Assembly (NCBI GenBank): GCA_016840085.1
Contig: JAEOTA010000073.1
Span: 1 to 64,000 of the forward strand
Origin: Promethearchaeota archaeon
GTDB taxonomy: Archaea; Asgardarchaeota; Lokiarchaeia; Sigyniarchaeales; SOKP01
DNA: 64,000 nucleotides
Direction: 5' to 3'
Position 1 is the first letter of the stretch. Each line of letters opens with the position of its first letter. The notes under the pieces were generated by a model. It made no database searches and was not told the DNA's origin. It saw only the letters and a program-made list of their open reading frames with translations. The translations under genes were made by a program, and so were the position numbers. Shown piece by piece: positions 46,646-56,053 of this stretch.

Positions 46646-48019
46646 TTATAAATGCTTTTGAAGATTTGAAATCTTTTTCTCCAATTTTCTAATTCTGGAT
46701 TCATTTCCATTCAGGTTTTCAACATCTTCAAGAATTTTTAATCCTTGTTTATAATAATTAATCGCATTAATATAGTCCTTTTTTTTTTCTGCTTTTTCTC
46801 CAGCTCCCAAAACATATTCTAATTCTAATTCTTTAATCCTTTTATCAAGTTCTAAAACCATGAATGAAATTCTGCCAATATCTTGTTCGAGATCAAAACC
46901 AGTGGCTAAATAAAGAGCTTTTTCATATTCTCTTTGTGCTTCCTTATACACTGAAGATCGTTCAGCAGTCTCAGCCTTTCTAATAAATTGATTCATTAAT
47001 TTTTGTGCTTCTTCTACATTCAATTCCTTAGCTCTTTCTTTCAATTCATTTATTGCATCTTCATTAGCTATTATCGTAGAGATTAACTCATTATTAGCAA
47101 TTCTGGTTGCTCGTATTTCTTGAAAATTTTTAACTCTATCTTCAGCAGTTTCAATTGTAGTAGGAATGATTACATTTTGTTCAAGAAGTTGATAAATTTC
47201 ATATAATATGACATTTGAGTCAATATTAACTATTTTTTGAACTTTATTGAGTAAATTATTAATAAAAAAGACAGATTTTGAAGCTAAAAATTCATTTGCA
47301 AAATCTATTATTGCTTTTTGGATGGGATTTTTTTTTATTTTTTCTAGTGTACCTGGTAAAAATGTGTGTGTGAGAACCATAGGAAATACTAATTTAATAT
47401 TAAAGGTATCTATTATAAAATCTATAGTCCTTCCAAAACCAAGCTTTCCTGTTTTTATATAATTTTCAATATTATCTCGATATCTATTCTCATAATCGCT
47501 TATAAATTCCGTCACAAGAGTTTTCAGACTCTCAGAAGCTTTATGATCTAATACTAAACAAGTCCTAATGAATTGCCCATTTTTAAGTAAAATATTAAAA
47601 TTCTCATATTGAAATTCATAAAATTGATAGTTATTTTGATGATTTAAACTACCATTCGAAACATTACTTGTTTCTGAAAATGATATATTTGCTTGTATAA
47701 ATCCTGTTAACAATTCTATATTTACACCTGCTCCTGAAATTGGATAACTAACGATAGATAAACCAGAACCAATAGCTAATAATACTATATGTTTTAAGTT
47801 TAAAACATCCAAAAATTTCTGCCATATTAATTCTTGAGACATCCGAAGTCGTTTTTCTTCAGAATCAATTAATGTGATTTTTATATTTTGGCTAAGATCT
47901 AATCCTAATTTTTCAAGCTGATTTTTGACACATTCCATGCAGAAATCTGGATATTTATCACAATTCTTTTTATCCAGTCCACAATCAAATCCTAATCGAT
48001 TAAGCTGAAAATATACCAT
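46646..48019 (-). CDS. Zn-Cys/longin-like/TPR protein
   Basis: 457 residues. The N-terminus has four Cys (C13, C20, C27, C30) that could bind zinc, and a middle part from about residue 75 shows the strand-turn-strand of longin/roadblock domains (IVLLAIGSGLSIVSYP). From about 320 to the end there are repeated helices rich in Lys/Glu (NELKERAKELNVEEAQKLM, SVYKEAQREYEKALYLA, DYINAINYYKQGLKIL), which are TPR-like. This combination is seen in Asgard genomes near small GTPases; one lies 870 bases away on the same strand. Probably a cytosolic GTPase effector or trafficking scaffold. Confidence 0.5.
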   Translation of the reverse strand: MVYFQLNRLGFDCGLDKKNCDKYPDFCMECVKNQLEKLGLDLSQNIKITLIDSEEKRLRMSQELIWQKFLDVLNLKHIVLLAIGSGLSIVSYPISGAGVNIELLTGFIQANISFSETSNVSNGSLNHQNNYQFYEFQYENFNILLKNGQFIRTCLVLDHKASESLKTLVTEFISDYENRYRDNIENYIKTGKLGFGRTIDFIIDTFNIKLVFPMVLTHTFLPGTLEKIKKNPIQKAIIDFANEFLASKSVFFINNLLNKVQKIVNIDSNVILYEIYQLLEQNVIIPTTIETAEDRVKNFQEIRATRIANNELISTIIANEDAINELKERAKELNVEEAQKLMNQFIRKAETAERSSVYKEAQREYEKALYLATGFDLEQDIGRISFMVLELDKRIKELELEYVLGAGEKAEKKKDYINAINYYKQGLKILEDVENLNGNESRIRKLEKKISNLQKHL

Positions 48020-48435
48020 TAAAATCGAATATTTTTTTATATTTACTATTTCGTTATTAGTTTATTTAAAGTATTAAGGGTTCAAGTAGTATTTTTCAAA
48101 ATCCTCCATTAAATATAAGATTAATTTACAATTTTTATAACTTTTAAAATCTCTTAGTTTATGTGATGATATAACGAAAATTCTACGTTAAGAAAATATA
48201 AATTTAAAAATAAAGCTGTAGTAGTCCCTATAAAGTTTGATATTGCTAGTCTAAATTATATAAATTCATGAATCATCCCTTGAGTTTTAGCACTTTGATT
48301 AAATATTTCTTATTAAAGGTTTCTAAAACTTCTTAATTTATCAATATAGTAAGGGCCTCTGGAATTGTTTTTAGAATAATTTACGTTATTGTAATTAAAA
48401 AAATTTTTAATTAGCTTTTAATTTAAGCACTCAGA
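48020..48435. other. Intergenic region, nothing recognised
   Basis: 416 AT-rich bases between a minus and a plus gene, so it should hold both promoters. I see no open frame or repeat of note. Confidence 0.3.
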
Positions 48436-48828
48436 ATGCCGGATTTTGAAAAAGTAAAAGAGAATTATCAACCTCTTGAAGTTACTGCTAATTTTTTTGT
48501 ATTATATAAGGATGAATCTACTTGGTTAGAGGGATGGATTTCCTTGGAAGATTCATTTGAAGAGTTTCTTTCAATTATTCAAGGTGAACTTGAATATTCA
48601 TGGGATTTGCAATATGTTGACATGAGTGATTATATCACTTTCCATATAGACCTTCAAGATAAGAATAAATTGAAGGAAATAAAAAATAATAAAGAGCTTA
48701 AGAGTGTAAGACAACTTGAAGAAATCTTTCTAGTGGTTTTGCATAAAGAGATTAAATATCGTATTATTGAGAATCTCCCAGTTGTATTTGAATGGTTTAT
48801 GGAAACTTATGATCCAAGAGCAATCTAA
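48436..48828 (+). CDS. Hypothetical alpha+beta protein
   Basis: 130 residues with two Trp-rich strands (TWLEGWISLED), several amphipathic helices and an acidic bias. No family recognised, no signal or membrane segment. It converges with the small GTPase gene and may be unrelated to it. Confidence 0.55.
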   Translation: MPDFEKVKENYQPLEVTANFFVLYKDESTWLEGWISLEDSFEEFLSIIQGELEYSWDLQYVDMSDYITFHIDLQDKNKLKEIKNNKELKSVRQLEEIFLVVLHKEIKYRIIENLPVVFEWFMETYDPRAI

Positions 48829-48885
48829 ATTACAATTTACATGCCTACTAATGCTTTACTAAAATAAACTAGTTGATTATAACAA

Positions 48886-49422
48886 TTATTTTCTAGAGAT
48901 TTTATACATTTCTGAAGTTAATTTCTTGAATACATCATTAACACTTATACCTGTTTTAGCACTTGTTTCATAATATGCACACGCATCTAAATGCTGTCTT
49001 AAACTATCAGAATCTTGATCAGTTATTAGTTTTTCTTCAGAGTTAACTAAATCGAGTTTATTTCCCACTAAGACATTCGGTAAAAAGCCGATTGAATTCT
49101 CTACTTCTTTTTTCCATCCAACAATATCTTCAAATGTGTTTTTTCTTGATAAATCAAACACATATACTATACCTTTCGCACCTTTATAAAACACATGTCT
49201 TACCCATTTAAAATGCTCCTGGCCCGCTAAATCCCATATTTGCAAAGTTATTAAATTCTTAACATTTGGGATTTTAAGGTGTTTTACAAAAAAATGGGAA
49301 CCAATTGTAGATGTTACATTAGGGTTAAATCTCTTATCTAAATATTGGTGAAGTAGAGTTGTTTTGCCTACTCCAAAATTACCAACAATACAAATTTTAT
49401 AAAAAAAACTTGGTACTCCCAT
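48886..49422 (-). CDS. Rab/Ras-like small GTPase
   Basis: 178 residues with all G motifs: G1 GNFGVGKTT (14-22), G2 Thr39, G3 WDLAGQE (63-69), G4 GNKLDL (120-125) and G5 ETSAK (152-156). The Gln in G3 is the Ras-type catalytic residue. It ends in ISRK without a Cys tail, so it is not prenylated like Rab. Typical of Asgard eukaryotic-signature GTPases that pair with longin/roadblock proteins (see 3089 and 46646). Probably involved in membrane or cytoskeletal organisation. Confidence 0.92.
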   Translation of the reverse strand: MGVPSFFYKICIVGNFGVGKTTLLHQYLDKRFNPNVTSTIGSHFFVKHLKIPNVKNLITLQIWDLAGQEHFKWVRHVFYKGAKGIVYVFDLSRKNTFEDIVGWKKEVENSIGFLPNVLVGNKLDLVNSEEKLITDQDSDSLRQHLDACAYYETSAKTGISVNDVFKKLTSEMYKISRK

Positions 49423-49940
49423 TTTTTATATTATTAAACTGTGATTTTAATAAATCATAATTTTTAAGTATATATTCTTATCTTTTGCTTTTAGAATTTG
49501 GTAATAAATGATAAATAATTTAAATTTTTTCTTTCTTAATCTTTCACATTTCTTTTTTTTTTTTGGATTTCTTAAATATTAGTTTGTAATGTCAAAATAT
49601 AATAAAGAAATACTAAAATTTAAAAAAAACGATCAAATATGTAAAGATAGGGGCATCTGCTCCACAATAATTAATTATCCGGGAAAAAGTTTTTAAATTG
49701 GATGTGGAATCTATTTTTGGGCATTTTAGAATAGATATTTACTATAATAGAAAACAAGAATAGGTTAAAAGTTCCCAAAGTAAATCATGATACAATTAGA
49801 CCAAGCGTAGATGAAATGTCGAAGGTTAAATATATTTTGGAAGATGCAGGATTGAAGAAAGTAAGAGTTCAAAGATCTAAAGGTCATAGTGGACTATGAG
49901 ACTAGAAGATTTATAAACAAGAAAAATTAAAATGTAGATC
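49423..49940 (+). other. Intergenic region with a possible gene remnant
   Basis: Mostly AT-rich. Between a TAG at 49732-49734 and TGA at 49897-49899, a plus-strand frame stays open for 55 codons but has no ATG until 49816. It reads like part of a protein (KVPKVNHDTIRPSVDEMSKV), perhaps a remnant. Promoters for the two flanking genes must also lie here. Confidence 0.3.
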
Positions 49941-52025
49941 ATGTCACCAATTAATAATTTTTATAAAAAAATCAATTCTGAACTTGTATTATTAACAATA
50001 ATATTTCTTTTCTTCTTTCAATTGATCTCAGATTTCGTTGAAGCTGTATATATGTTAGAGCTTTTAAAACTAGCAATGGATGAAAAAGCACTCGCAATGG
50101 CATTTTTTTTATCACCCTTTGTTCTTTTAATTTTTAAGAATAAAATTCCAAATTATTTTCTTGAAATTGTAGCTGTTATAATAGTTTTTACCCGTGTGAT
50201 TAATCCTTTAATAGATACAGCATACAAAATTATTTGTGCAGGATTCGGAGTAGGTGCTTTTATGCTTTTCTTTCCTGTGTATTTTTCAGAAAGTTTCAAG
50301 GAAGATGGAGAAAAAGTGAGTTTGAGGTTGGGCGTAGCGCTAGCTTTAGCTGTTTTACTTTCAATTACATTTAGAGCACTTAATTCAACGATCGATATTT
50401 CTACATATAATTATTTTCAATTTATTGGGTGGATTCTAGCAGGGATTGCTATTCTCTCAATAATAGGTCGACTAAAAACCAAAAGTAATGGAGAATTTAC
50501 ATATCCTACTAGTGAGCAAAAAAATGTTTCTACAGGAGAGCTAAAATTGGAGGAAAGAAAAGGTTCAAAAATGATATATCCATTAGTTTTAGGACTTACA
50601 AGTGCATTAATTATAAATTACTTTGCTTTTAGTAGTCCAACTGTCATTTCAAGATGGACTGGAGGAAATTATATAGCGATTACAATTGTTGTAGCTGTAA
50701 TGATTTCTTTATCTATATTAGTCTTAACTATGAAACCTGAAATCATTAAGAAGTTAAAACCTTGGATGTTGTGGCTTTGGAATATTTTTTTCATAATTTC
50801 AGTTGTTTTAACTATTGCAGTGCATACATTTCCATTTCCTGCTAATCCTGATTCAGCTCCTGTTATTATAGATCATCCAGCTCCTTGGTTTTATTACATC
50901 CCATTAGGTGTAATGATAATATCATTACCGATAGTTTTTATTGATGTTATTTGCTTATCTAGAGAAGTTATTGAGCAACGTGCGAGTCCATCTAAATTAG
51001 GTAAAGCATTTGGATTAGGAGGTTTATTCATTCTCCTCATGTCATTGATACTAATTTTCACATATGTTTGGGGATATGTAGATCCTGTGAGTCCAATCTT
51101 TCGTAATTTATTCTGGCTTCCATTTTTGTTAGTTGTTATAACAATTCCTACTAAAGGAATATTTCGCAAAAATTCATTAAAATTCACAGCATTATTTTCA
51201 AGTCGCAATGAAAAATTAGTGATAGGTGGATTCTTGGCAATCTTATTACTTGGTACTACAATATCTGTATCTCTTTATGAACCTTATCGTAAATATCCTG
51301 AAGGAGGAACCATAACGTCCCTTAAAATTCTTACATATAACGTCCAACAAGGCGTTAATATGAGTGGTGAAAAGAATTATGATAAACAATTGGCTCTTAT
51401 TAAAGAAGTGAGTCCGGATATTATAGGTTTAATAGAGTGTGACGTCGCGAGACTTTCTGGTGGAAATACAGATATTGTACGTTATTTCGTCAACCGATTA
51501 ACAGGATTAAACTACTTTTCATTTTATGGGCCTAAAACAGTTACAGGAACATATGGGGCTGCTGTATTGTCCAAATATCCAATTATTAGGGGAAAAACAA
51601 TTTTTACGTATAGTGACGAAGATGAAATTGGTACTACTGAGGTTAAAATTAAAGTGGATGGTATAATCTTCAATGTATATATAAACCATCCTTCTGGAAG
51701 TGATGATGTTAAACTAGCTCATATGGAAACACTGATGGATCGCATAGAAGGGAAAGATTATGTAATCTCAATGGGAGATTTCAATACTCGAGAAGGTTCA
51801 CTTTATTATAATATGTCAGTTGCTGTATTGCAGGATGTTTGGTTAACAAAATGGCCAACAGGAATAGATAATAATGGTGTTGGGGTGGATAAACTGCGTG
51901 AAGTATTCGATCAGGATAGAATCGATCATATATTTGTATCTAATAATTTTAATATCACAATGGCACGATACATTTTAGACCCACAGTCTGATCACCCCGC
52001 ACTATGGGCAGTTATTGAGTGGTAA
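49941..52025 (+). CDS. CWH43/PGAP2IP-like membrane protein with C-terminal EEP domain
   Basis: 694 residues. About twelve membrane segments fill residues 15-445. The rest is an endonuclease/exonuclease/phosphatase fold: LTYNVQQGVN (Asn467), Glu499, SMGDFNTREG (Asp613, Asn615), RIDHIF (Asp662) and SDHPA (Asp684-His685). The stretch ARLSGGNTDIVRYF and the GPKTVTGTYGAAVLSKYP segment are very close to the C-terminal domain of eukaryotic CWH43, which with PGAP2 remodels GPI-anchor lipids. The membrane half resembles 25543-26811. A lipid phosphodiesterase or head-group exchange role in the archaeal membrane is inferred. Confidence 0.8.
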   Translation: MSPINNFYKKINSELVLLTIIFLFFFQLISDFVEAVYMLELLKLAMDEKALAMAFFLSPFVLLIFKNKIPNYFLEIVAVIIVFTRVINPLIDTAYKIICAGFGVGAFMLFFPVYFSESFKEDGEKVSLRLGVALALAVLLSITFRALNSTIDISTYNYFQFIGWILAGIAILSIIGRLKTKSNGEFTYPTSEQKNVSTGELKLEERKGSKMIYPLVLGLTSALIINYFAFSSPTVISRWTGGNYIAITIVVAVMISLSILVLTMKPEIIKKLKPWMLWLWNIFFIISVVLTIAVHTFPFPANPDSAPVIIDHPAPWFYYIPLGVMIISLPIVFIDVICLSREVIEQRASPSKLGKAFGLGGLFILLMSLILIFTYVWGYVDPVSPIFRNLFWLPFLLVVITIPTKGIFRKNSLKFTALFSSRNEKLVIGGFLAILLLGTTISVSLYEPYRKYPEGGTITSLKILTYNVQQGVNMSGEKNYDKQLALIKEVSPDIIGLIECDVARLSGGNTDIVRYFVNRLTGLNYFSFYGPKTVTGTYGAAVLSKYPIIRGKTIFTYSDEDEIGTTEVKIKVDGIIFNVYINHPSGSDDVKLAHMETLMDRIEGKDYVISMGDFNTREGSLYYNMSVAVLQDVWLTKWPTGIDNNGVGVDKLREVFDQDRIDHIFVSNNFNITMARYILDPQSDHPALWAVIEW

Positions 52026-52084
52026 AGTTATCTGGTTAAGTTCTTATAAAATTAATTAATAATCATTACTTTTTTTTTAAATAT

Positions 52085-52771
52085 ATGAATATGGATTCAT
52101 CGTTTGAAATTAATATCGTATTTGATGATAAATGTCCTAAACCTGGATTTTTACCTGGTTTTGGATTCTCTGTGTTGATATATAACCATTTCACAGAAAA
52201 TTTCTCTTTATTTGATACAGGCGGGAATGGGAATATTTTAATCCATAATATTGAACAATTTAATGTGAATACTTCAGCTATAAAAAATGTTATAATTTCA
52301 CATAATCATCATGACCACGCAGGAGGTTTAGATAAAATACTTCAAATTAATCCTAATATAGAGATTTATGTGCCTATAGCTCATGTGAAGTCTTATTTAA
52401 GAAGATATTCAGGGTATAAAGTTCATGGATTCTCTGAATTAAAAGAAATAGAAAAAAATTTTATGATTTCAGGTGAAATCAAAGGAAATTTTATCTCAGA
52501 ACAAGCAGTTTTCTTAAAAACTATCCATGATGAATTAATTATACTAGTAGGATGCTCACATCCAGGAGTAGAGCAGTTTATATTGATAGCTCAAAAACTC
52601 GGAAATATAAAAGCCATTATTGGAGGATTTCATGGTTTTCGAAAGCTCTCATATTTAGAAAACATTGATTTTATCGGTGCGTGCCATTGTACACAGCATT
52701 TAAAATTAATTAAAGAGACATTTCCCGACCAATTTAAACGCATCTGCCTTGGAGATAATTATCTCTTTTGA
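52085..52771 (+). CDS. MBL-fold metallohydrolase, COG1237-like
   Basis: 228 residues with the metal motif ISHNHHDHAGGL, VGCSHPGVEQFI, IIGGFHGF and a final HCTQH. It is the same family as 3480-4196, with the CysSer replacing one CysCys. Substrate unknown; the dihydropterin-linked RFA-P synthase family is the relative. No signal peptide. Gene is 60 bases after the CWH43-like stop and may share its transcript. Confidence 0.8.
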   Translation: MNMDSSFEINIVFDDKCPKPGFLPGFGFSVLIYNHFTENFSLFDTGGNGNILIHNIEQFNVNTSAIKNVIISHNHHDHAGGLDKILQINPNIEIYVPIAHVKSYLRRYSGYKVHGFSELKEIEKNFMISGEIKGNFISEQAVFLKTIHDELIILVGCSHPGVEQFILIAQKLGNIKAIIGGFHGFRKLSYLENIDFIGACHCTQHLKLIKETFPDQFKRICLGDNYLF

Positions 52772-52787
52772 ATATACTGAATCTTTA

Positions 52788-52901
52788 CTAGTAAATATGA
52801 GGAAGTAATTTTTTTCTTCCACTCATATCTATTTCATATTCCTTTTTGAATTCAAGAAAAAGTTTTTTAAGTTTAAAGTCTATTATCTCTTTTTTTTTCA
52901 T
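52788..52901 (-). CDS. Possible small basic protein (37 aa)
   Basis: An ATG on the minus strand opens MKKKEIIDFKLKKLFLEFKK, a Lys/Phe-rich helix, and ends at TAG 52788-52790. There is no overlap with other genes. No ribosome site is convincing and no family recognised, so chance is not excluded. The remainder of the 52772-53139 gap shows nothing else. Confidence 0.3.
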   Translation of the reverse strand: MKKKEIIDFKLKKLFLEFKKEYEIDMSGRKKLLPHIY

Positions 52902-53139
52902 CTTTATTATATTAGGAGCTTTTGCCTTTGAATTTGAGACTTTTGAAATTAGAATAAAGATATTGCATACTAGAATTTATATGCAGATTATTAATTTAGG
53001 GTTTTTGGCTTAGAAATTCTCTACATCATCCTTTAGTATAAATTGTTTAAAGAGTATTTTTAGATAAATTAGGGATGACTAAAAAGTTTAAAAATAATGA
53101 AGAATAATATATTTAATAAGAATATTTAGGTGAAAAAGT

Positions 53140-53700
53140 ATGGAATTATTTCCTGCCTTATCAATTGGATGGCTTAATGGTTGGATTTTTCAAGTAATAT
53201 TCTTTACTTTATTTGGGATCTTTTTATTAATTTGTTCAAAGGAGGTAATTTCACGGCTTTATGATGAAGTTGGATGGACTAAATTGCAGAAAACCTTATC
53301 TAAAATCGCGAAAATATTTGGTTTAATTACTCTTCTATTATTTATTTTTACTCCGTTGAATATTGGCTCTATTGAGTTTATTGTTGGAACTGCTCTAATA
53401 ATTATTGGAACAATAGGATTTCTTATAGCGCTTATCAATTTTAAAAATTCACCGCTTAATAAACCAATAACTATTGGATTATATAAATTATCTCGTAATC
53501 CGCAATTAATGATGATGTATTTGTTATCAATAGGAAATTGTTTAGCAATTGGTTCTTGGACTGCATTTTTCACCTTTGGTTTATCAATTTTATTTGGTCA
53601 CTTTCGAATTTTAGGAGAAGAAAAAAGGCTTACGGAGCAGTATGGTGAATCATATTTAAAATATAAGAAAAAAGTTGCCCGATATTTTATATTTTTTTAA
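53140..53700 (+). CDS. ICMT-like membrane methyltransferase, copy 1 of tandem set
   Basis: 186 residues. Opening GWLNGWIFQV, about five membrane segments, SRNPQLMMMYLL, and a C-terminal GEEKRLTEQYGESYLKYKKK with final RYFIFF. It is very close to 53718 and to 13626. The final Phe-rich end and the RNP element mark the ICMT/PEMT family, which methylates membrane-embedded substrates using SAM. It is followed in 17 bases by its paralogue. Confidence 0.8.
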   Translation: MELFPALSIGWLNGWIFQVIFFTLFGIFLLICSKEVISRLYDEVGWTKLQKTLSKIAKIFGLITLLLFIFTPLNIGSIEFIVGTALIIIGTIGFLIALINFKNSPLNKPITIGLYKLSRNPQLMMMYLLSIGNCLAIGSWTAFFTFGLSILFGHFRILGEEKRLTEQYGESYLKYKKKVARYFIFF

Positions 53701-53717
53701 AAAAAAGAGATGAAAAT

Positions 53718-54278
53718 ATGGAATTAGTAACCAGATTTGGAATAGGATGGTTAAATGGTTGGCTTCCTTTAGTAATTTATGTTTCGATACAAACTATTAT
53801 AACATTTACATGCCCAAAAGAAGTAAGAACAAGATTAATCGATAGGAAAGGATGGACAAAAACACAAATAGCCATGACAGCAATAGGGAAATCATTTACT
53901 CTTATAAATATTATTTTATTATTTCTTTCACCATTAAAATTTGGTTCTGTTGAATTTATTATCGGAATTATTTTATATTTTATAGGAATAATAGCTTTGA
54001 GTATTGCTATAATTAACTTTAAAAATGCACCTTTAGGAAAACCAATCACTACTGGATTTTATAAAATATCCCGTAATCCACAATTAATTAGTATTTATAT
54101 TATTTTTCTTGGACATATACTTATGATAGGGTCATGGATATCGCTAATTATACTTCTAGTTTCGATTTCCGGATCACATTTTAGTATTTTAGGAGAAGAA
54201 AAAAGACTTAAAAATCAATATGGTGAATCATATCTAAAATATAAGAAAAAAGTTCCACGATATTTTATATTTTTTTAG
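53718..54278 (+). CDS. ICMT-like membrane methyltransferase, copy 2 of tandem set
   Basis: 186 residues. Opening GWLNGWLPLV, CPKEVRTRLIDRKGWTKTQ loop, membrane segments, SRNPQLISIYII and the same C-terminus (LKNQYGESYLKYKKK, PRYFIFF). It is a tandem duplicate of the preceding gene, with Cys-Pro-Lys-Glu replacing Cys-Ser-Lys-Glu. The pair may form heterodimers or act on different lipids. Same function class as copy 1, not proven. Confidence 0.8.
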   Translation: MELVTRFGIGWLNGWLPLVIYVSIQTIITFTCPKEVRTRLIDRKGWTKTQIAMTAIGKSFTLINIILLFLSPLKFGSVEFIIGIILYFIGIIALSIAIINFKNAPLGKPITTGFYKISRNPQLISIYIIFLGHILMIGSWISLIILLVSISGSHFSILGEEKRLKNQYGESYLKYKKKVPRYFIFF

Positions 54279-54326
54279 AATAGGAAAAAAAGTAAATCTT
54301 CAAATTAAAATTAGTGAATATACATA

Positions 54327-54938
54327 ATGGAAACAATATTTATAAAAAATTTTTTTATTATTTCGATATTTTTATTTCTAATTGGTTTTTTTTGGCCTCT
54401 TATTATAGTAAAAAAAAGTGGAAAAAACCCTCATGGTACTCATAAAGGAGCTTCTGTTTTAACCAGGCTTAGTTCTGTGTCTATATTTTTATGGTTAGGT
54501 TTTATTATTTCCTATATATTTTTTAATTATATATTAGAGAGATTTTTACGATTTGAATTCTTGTCTAATGACTTTTTGGTTTTAACTGGTATGATTATTA
54601 TATCAATAGGTTTTATATTTGAAATACTAGGAATTCTAGCACTTGGGATTAACTTTAGGATTGAATTGCCCACAGATGATACGGAACTTATTACTTCAGG
54701 AATTTATAGAGTGATGAGAAATCCTATTGTTTTTGGAATTTTTTTACTCGTTATTGGGTCGTTTTTAATTATACCAACGGGAATTACACTATTAATAGGG
54801 ATATTCAATATCTTTACCTTTAATTCAAAAGCTATTGCTGAAGAAAAATATTTGCTTAGTAAATTTGGTGAGGATTATAGAAATTATAAGAATTCAGTAG
54901 GAAGATATCTACCATTTAGGATAGCAAAAAAAATTTAA
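54327..54938 (+). CDS. Isoprenylcysteine carboxyl methyltransferase-like protein, third tandem gene
   Basis: 203 residues. The membrane portion and C-terminal YRVMRNPIVFGIFLLVIG, then EEKYLLSKFGEDYRNYKNSV, match ICMT better than the two preceding copies, and the ending is basic (RYLPFRIAKKI). It lacks their GWLNGW start. Cotranscription with 53140 and 53718 is likely by spacing. Together they look like a membrane-methylation unit; the substrate is unknown. Confidence 0.75.
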   Translation: METIFIKNFFIISIFLFLIGFFWPLIIVKKSGKNPHGTHKGASVLTRLSSVSIFLWLGFIISYIFFNYILERFLRFEFLSNDFLVLTGMIIISIGFIFEILGILALGINFRIELPTDDTELITSGIYRVMRNPIVFGIFLLVIGSFLIIPTGITLLIGIFNIFTFNSKAIAEEKYLLSKFGEDYRNYKNSVGRYLPFRIAKKI

Positions 54939-54969
54939 AATACTATTTTGAAATTATGGTGGTGAAATT

Positions 54970-55896
54970 ATGAAAATTCTAATATATGGTGCGGGGGTAT
55001 TAGGTAGTCTTTATACTGCGAAGTTATCTGAATTTGGTTATGATGTTTCGATATTAGCTCGAGGACAGCGTTTAAAAGATATTAACACTCATGGAATTGT
55101 ATTGAATAACATATTAAGTAAAGAGAAAACTACTACAGAGGTAAAAACTGTTGAAAGTTTAAAACCAGATGATTTTTATGATTTGGTAATAGTGATTATG
55201 AGAAAAAATCAAGTTGAATCAATTTTGCCAATTTTAGCTAATAACAAAAACACTCCTACAATTCTATTTTTAGGTAATAACGCTAAAGGGGCTAAAGAAT
55301 ATATTGAAGCTTTAGGTCCTGATCGCGTATTATTAGGATTTCCCGGAGCAGGAGGGTATTTTGAAGATCATGAGATTCGATGCTTATTTTCAAAGAAAAA
55401 CAAAATAACAATTGGTGAACCTAGTTGTGAGCTAACACCACGTATAAAAGAACTTAAATCTGTATTCGAAAAAGCAAAATTAAAAGTAGATATTAATGAA
55501 AATGTCGATGCATGGTTAAAAACACATGTAGCTTTTGTTATTCCATTAGTTTGTGCTCTTTACAAGTGTGATACTGATATTTATCTATTAGCTGAGAATA
55601 AGGATGCACTTAAATTATTTATTCATGGTTTTAAAGAAGCGCTTGTAGCATTAAATAAGTTGAATATTCCTATATTACCCAATAGAATGAGAAAAATAGG
55701 GAAAATACCTGAATGGTTATTGCTCTTTTTAATGAAAAAAAGATTTAAAACTGAATTAGCCAAAATTGCAATTGAGGGTCATGCTCGAGTTGCGCGAGAC
55801 GAGATGAGTTACCTGGGAAAAGAGCTTAAAGAACTAATAGACTCATCTGGAAGATCTACTCCACATCTCGATAAACTTTTTAGCTATTTACTATAA
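54970..55896 (+). CDS. Ketopantoate reductase-like (ApbA/PanE) oxidoreductase
   Basis: 308 residues: ILIYGAGVLGSLYTAKLSE (NADPH Rossmann start), LARGQRLKDINTHGIVL, a central strand with IVIMRKNQVESIL and a KTHVAFVIPLVCALY helix in the C-terminal domain. It reduces a 2-keto acid with NADPH. True PanE has Lys/Asn/Glu catalytic residues that I cannot place with certainty, so a pantothenate role is possible but not assured. Follows the ICMT-like genes in 31 bases and may be in their operon. Confidence 0.75.
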   Translation: MKILIYGAGVLGSLYTAKLSEFGYDVSILARGQRLKDINTHGIVLNNILSKEKTTTEVKTVESLKPDDFYDLVIVIMRKNQVESILPILANNKNTPTILFLGNNAKGAKEYIEALGPDRVLLGFPGAGGYFEDHEIRCLFSKKNKITIGEPSCELTPRIKELKSVFEKAKLKVDINENVDAWLKTHVAFVIPLVCALYKCDTDIYLLAENKDALKLFIHGFKEALVALNKLNIPILPNRMRKIGKIPEWLLLFLMKKRFKTELAKIAIEGHARVARDEMSYLGKELKELIDSSGRSTPHLDKLFSYLL

Positions 55897-56053
55897 GAAT
55901 CATGAAATTTTTGATTCTATAAATTGATATCAATTTATGCTTAATTTTTTTATTTATATTTTAGCGAACTCTTGGGATTTTATAATCCAAACAAAGAAAT
56001 GTATAGATTTTCATTTTACTATAATTATAATAGACAAAAATAATAAGGCGAAA

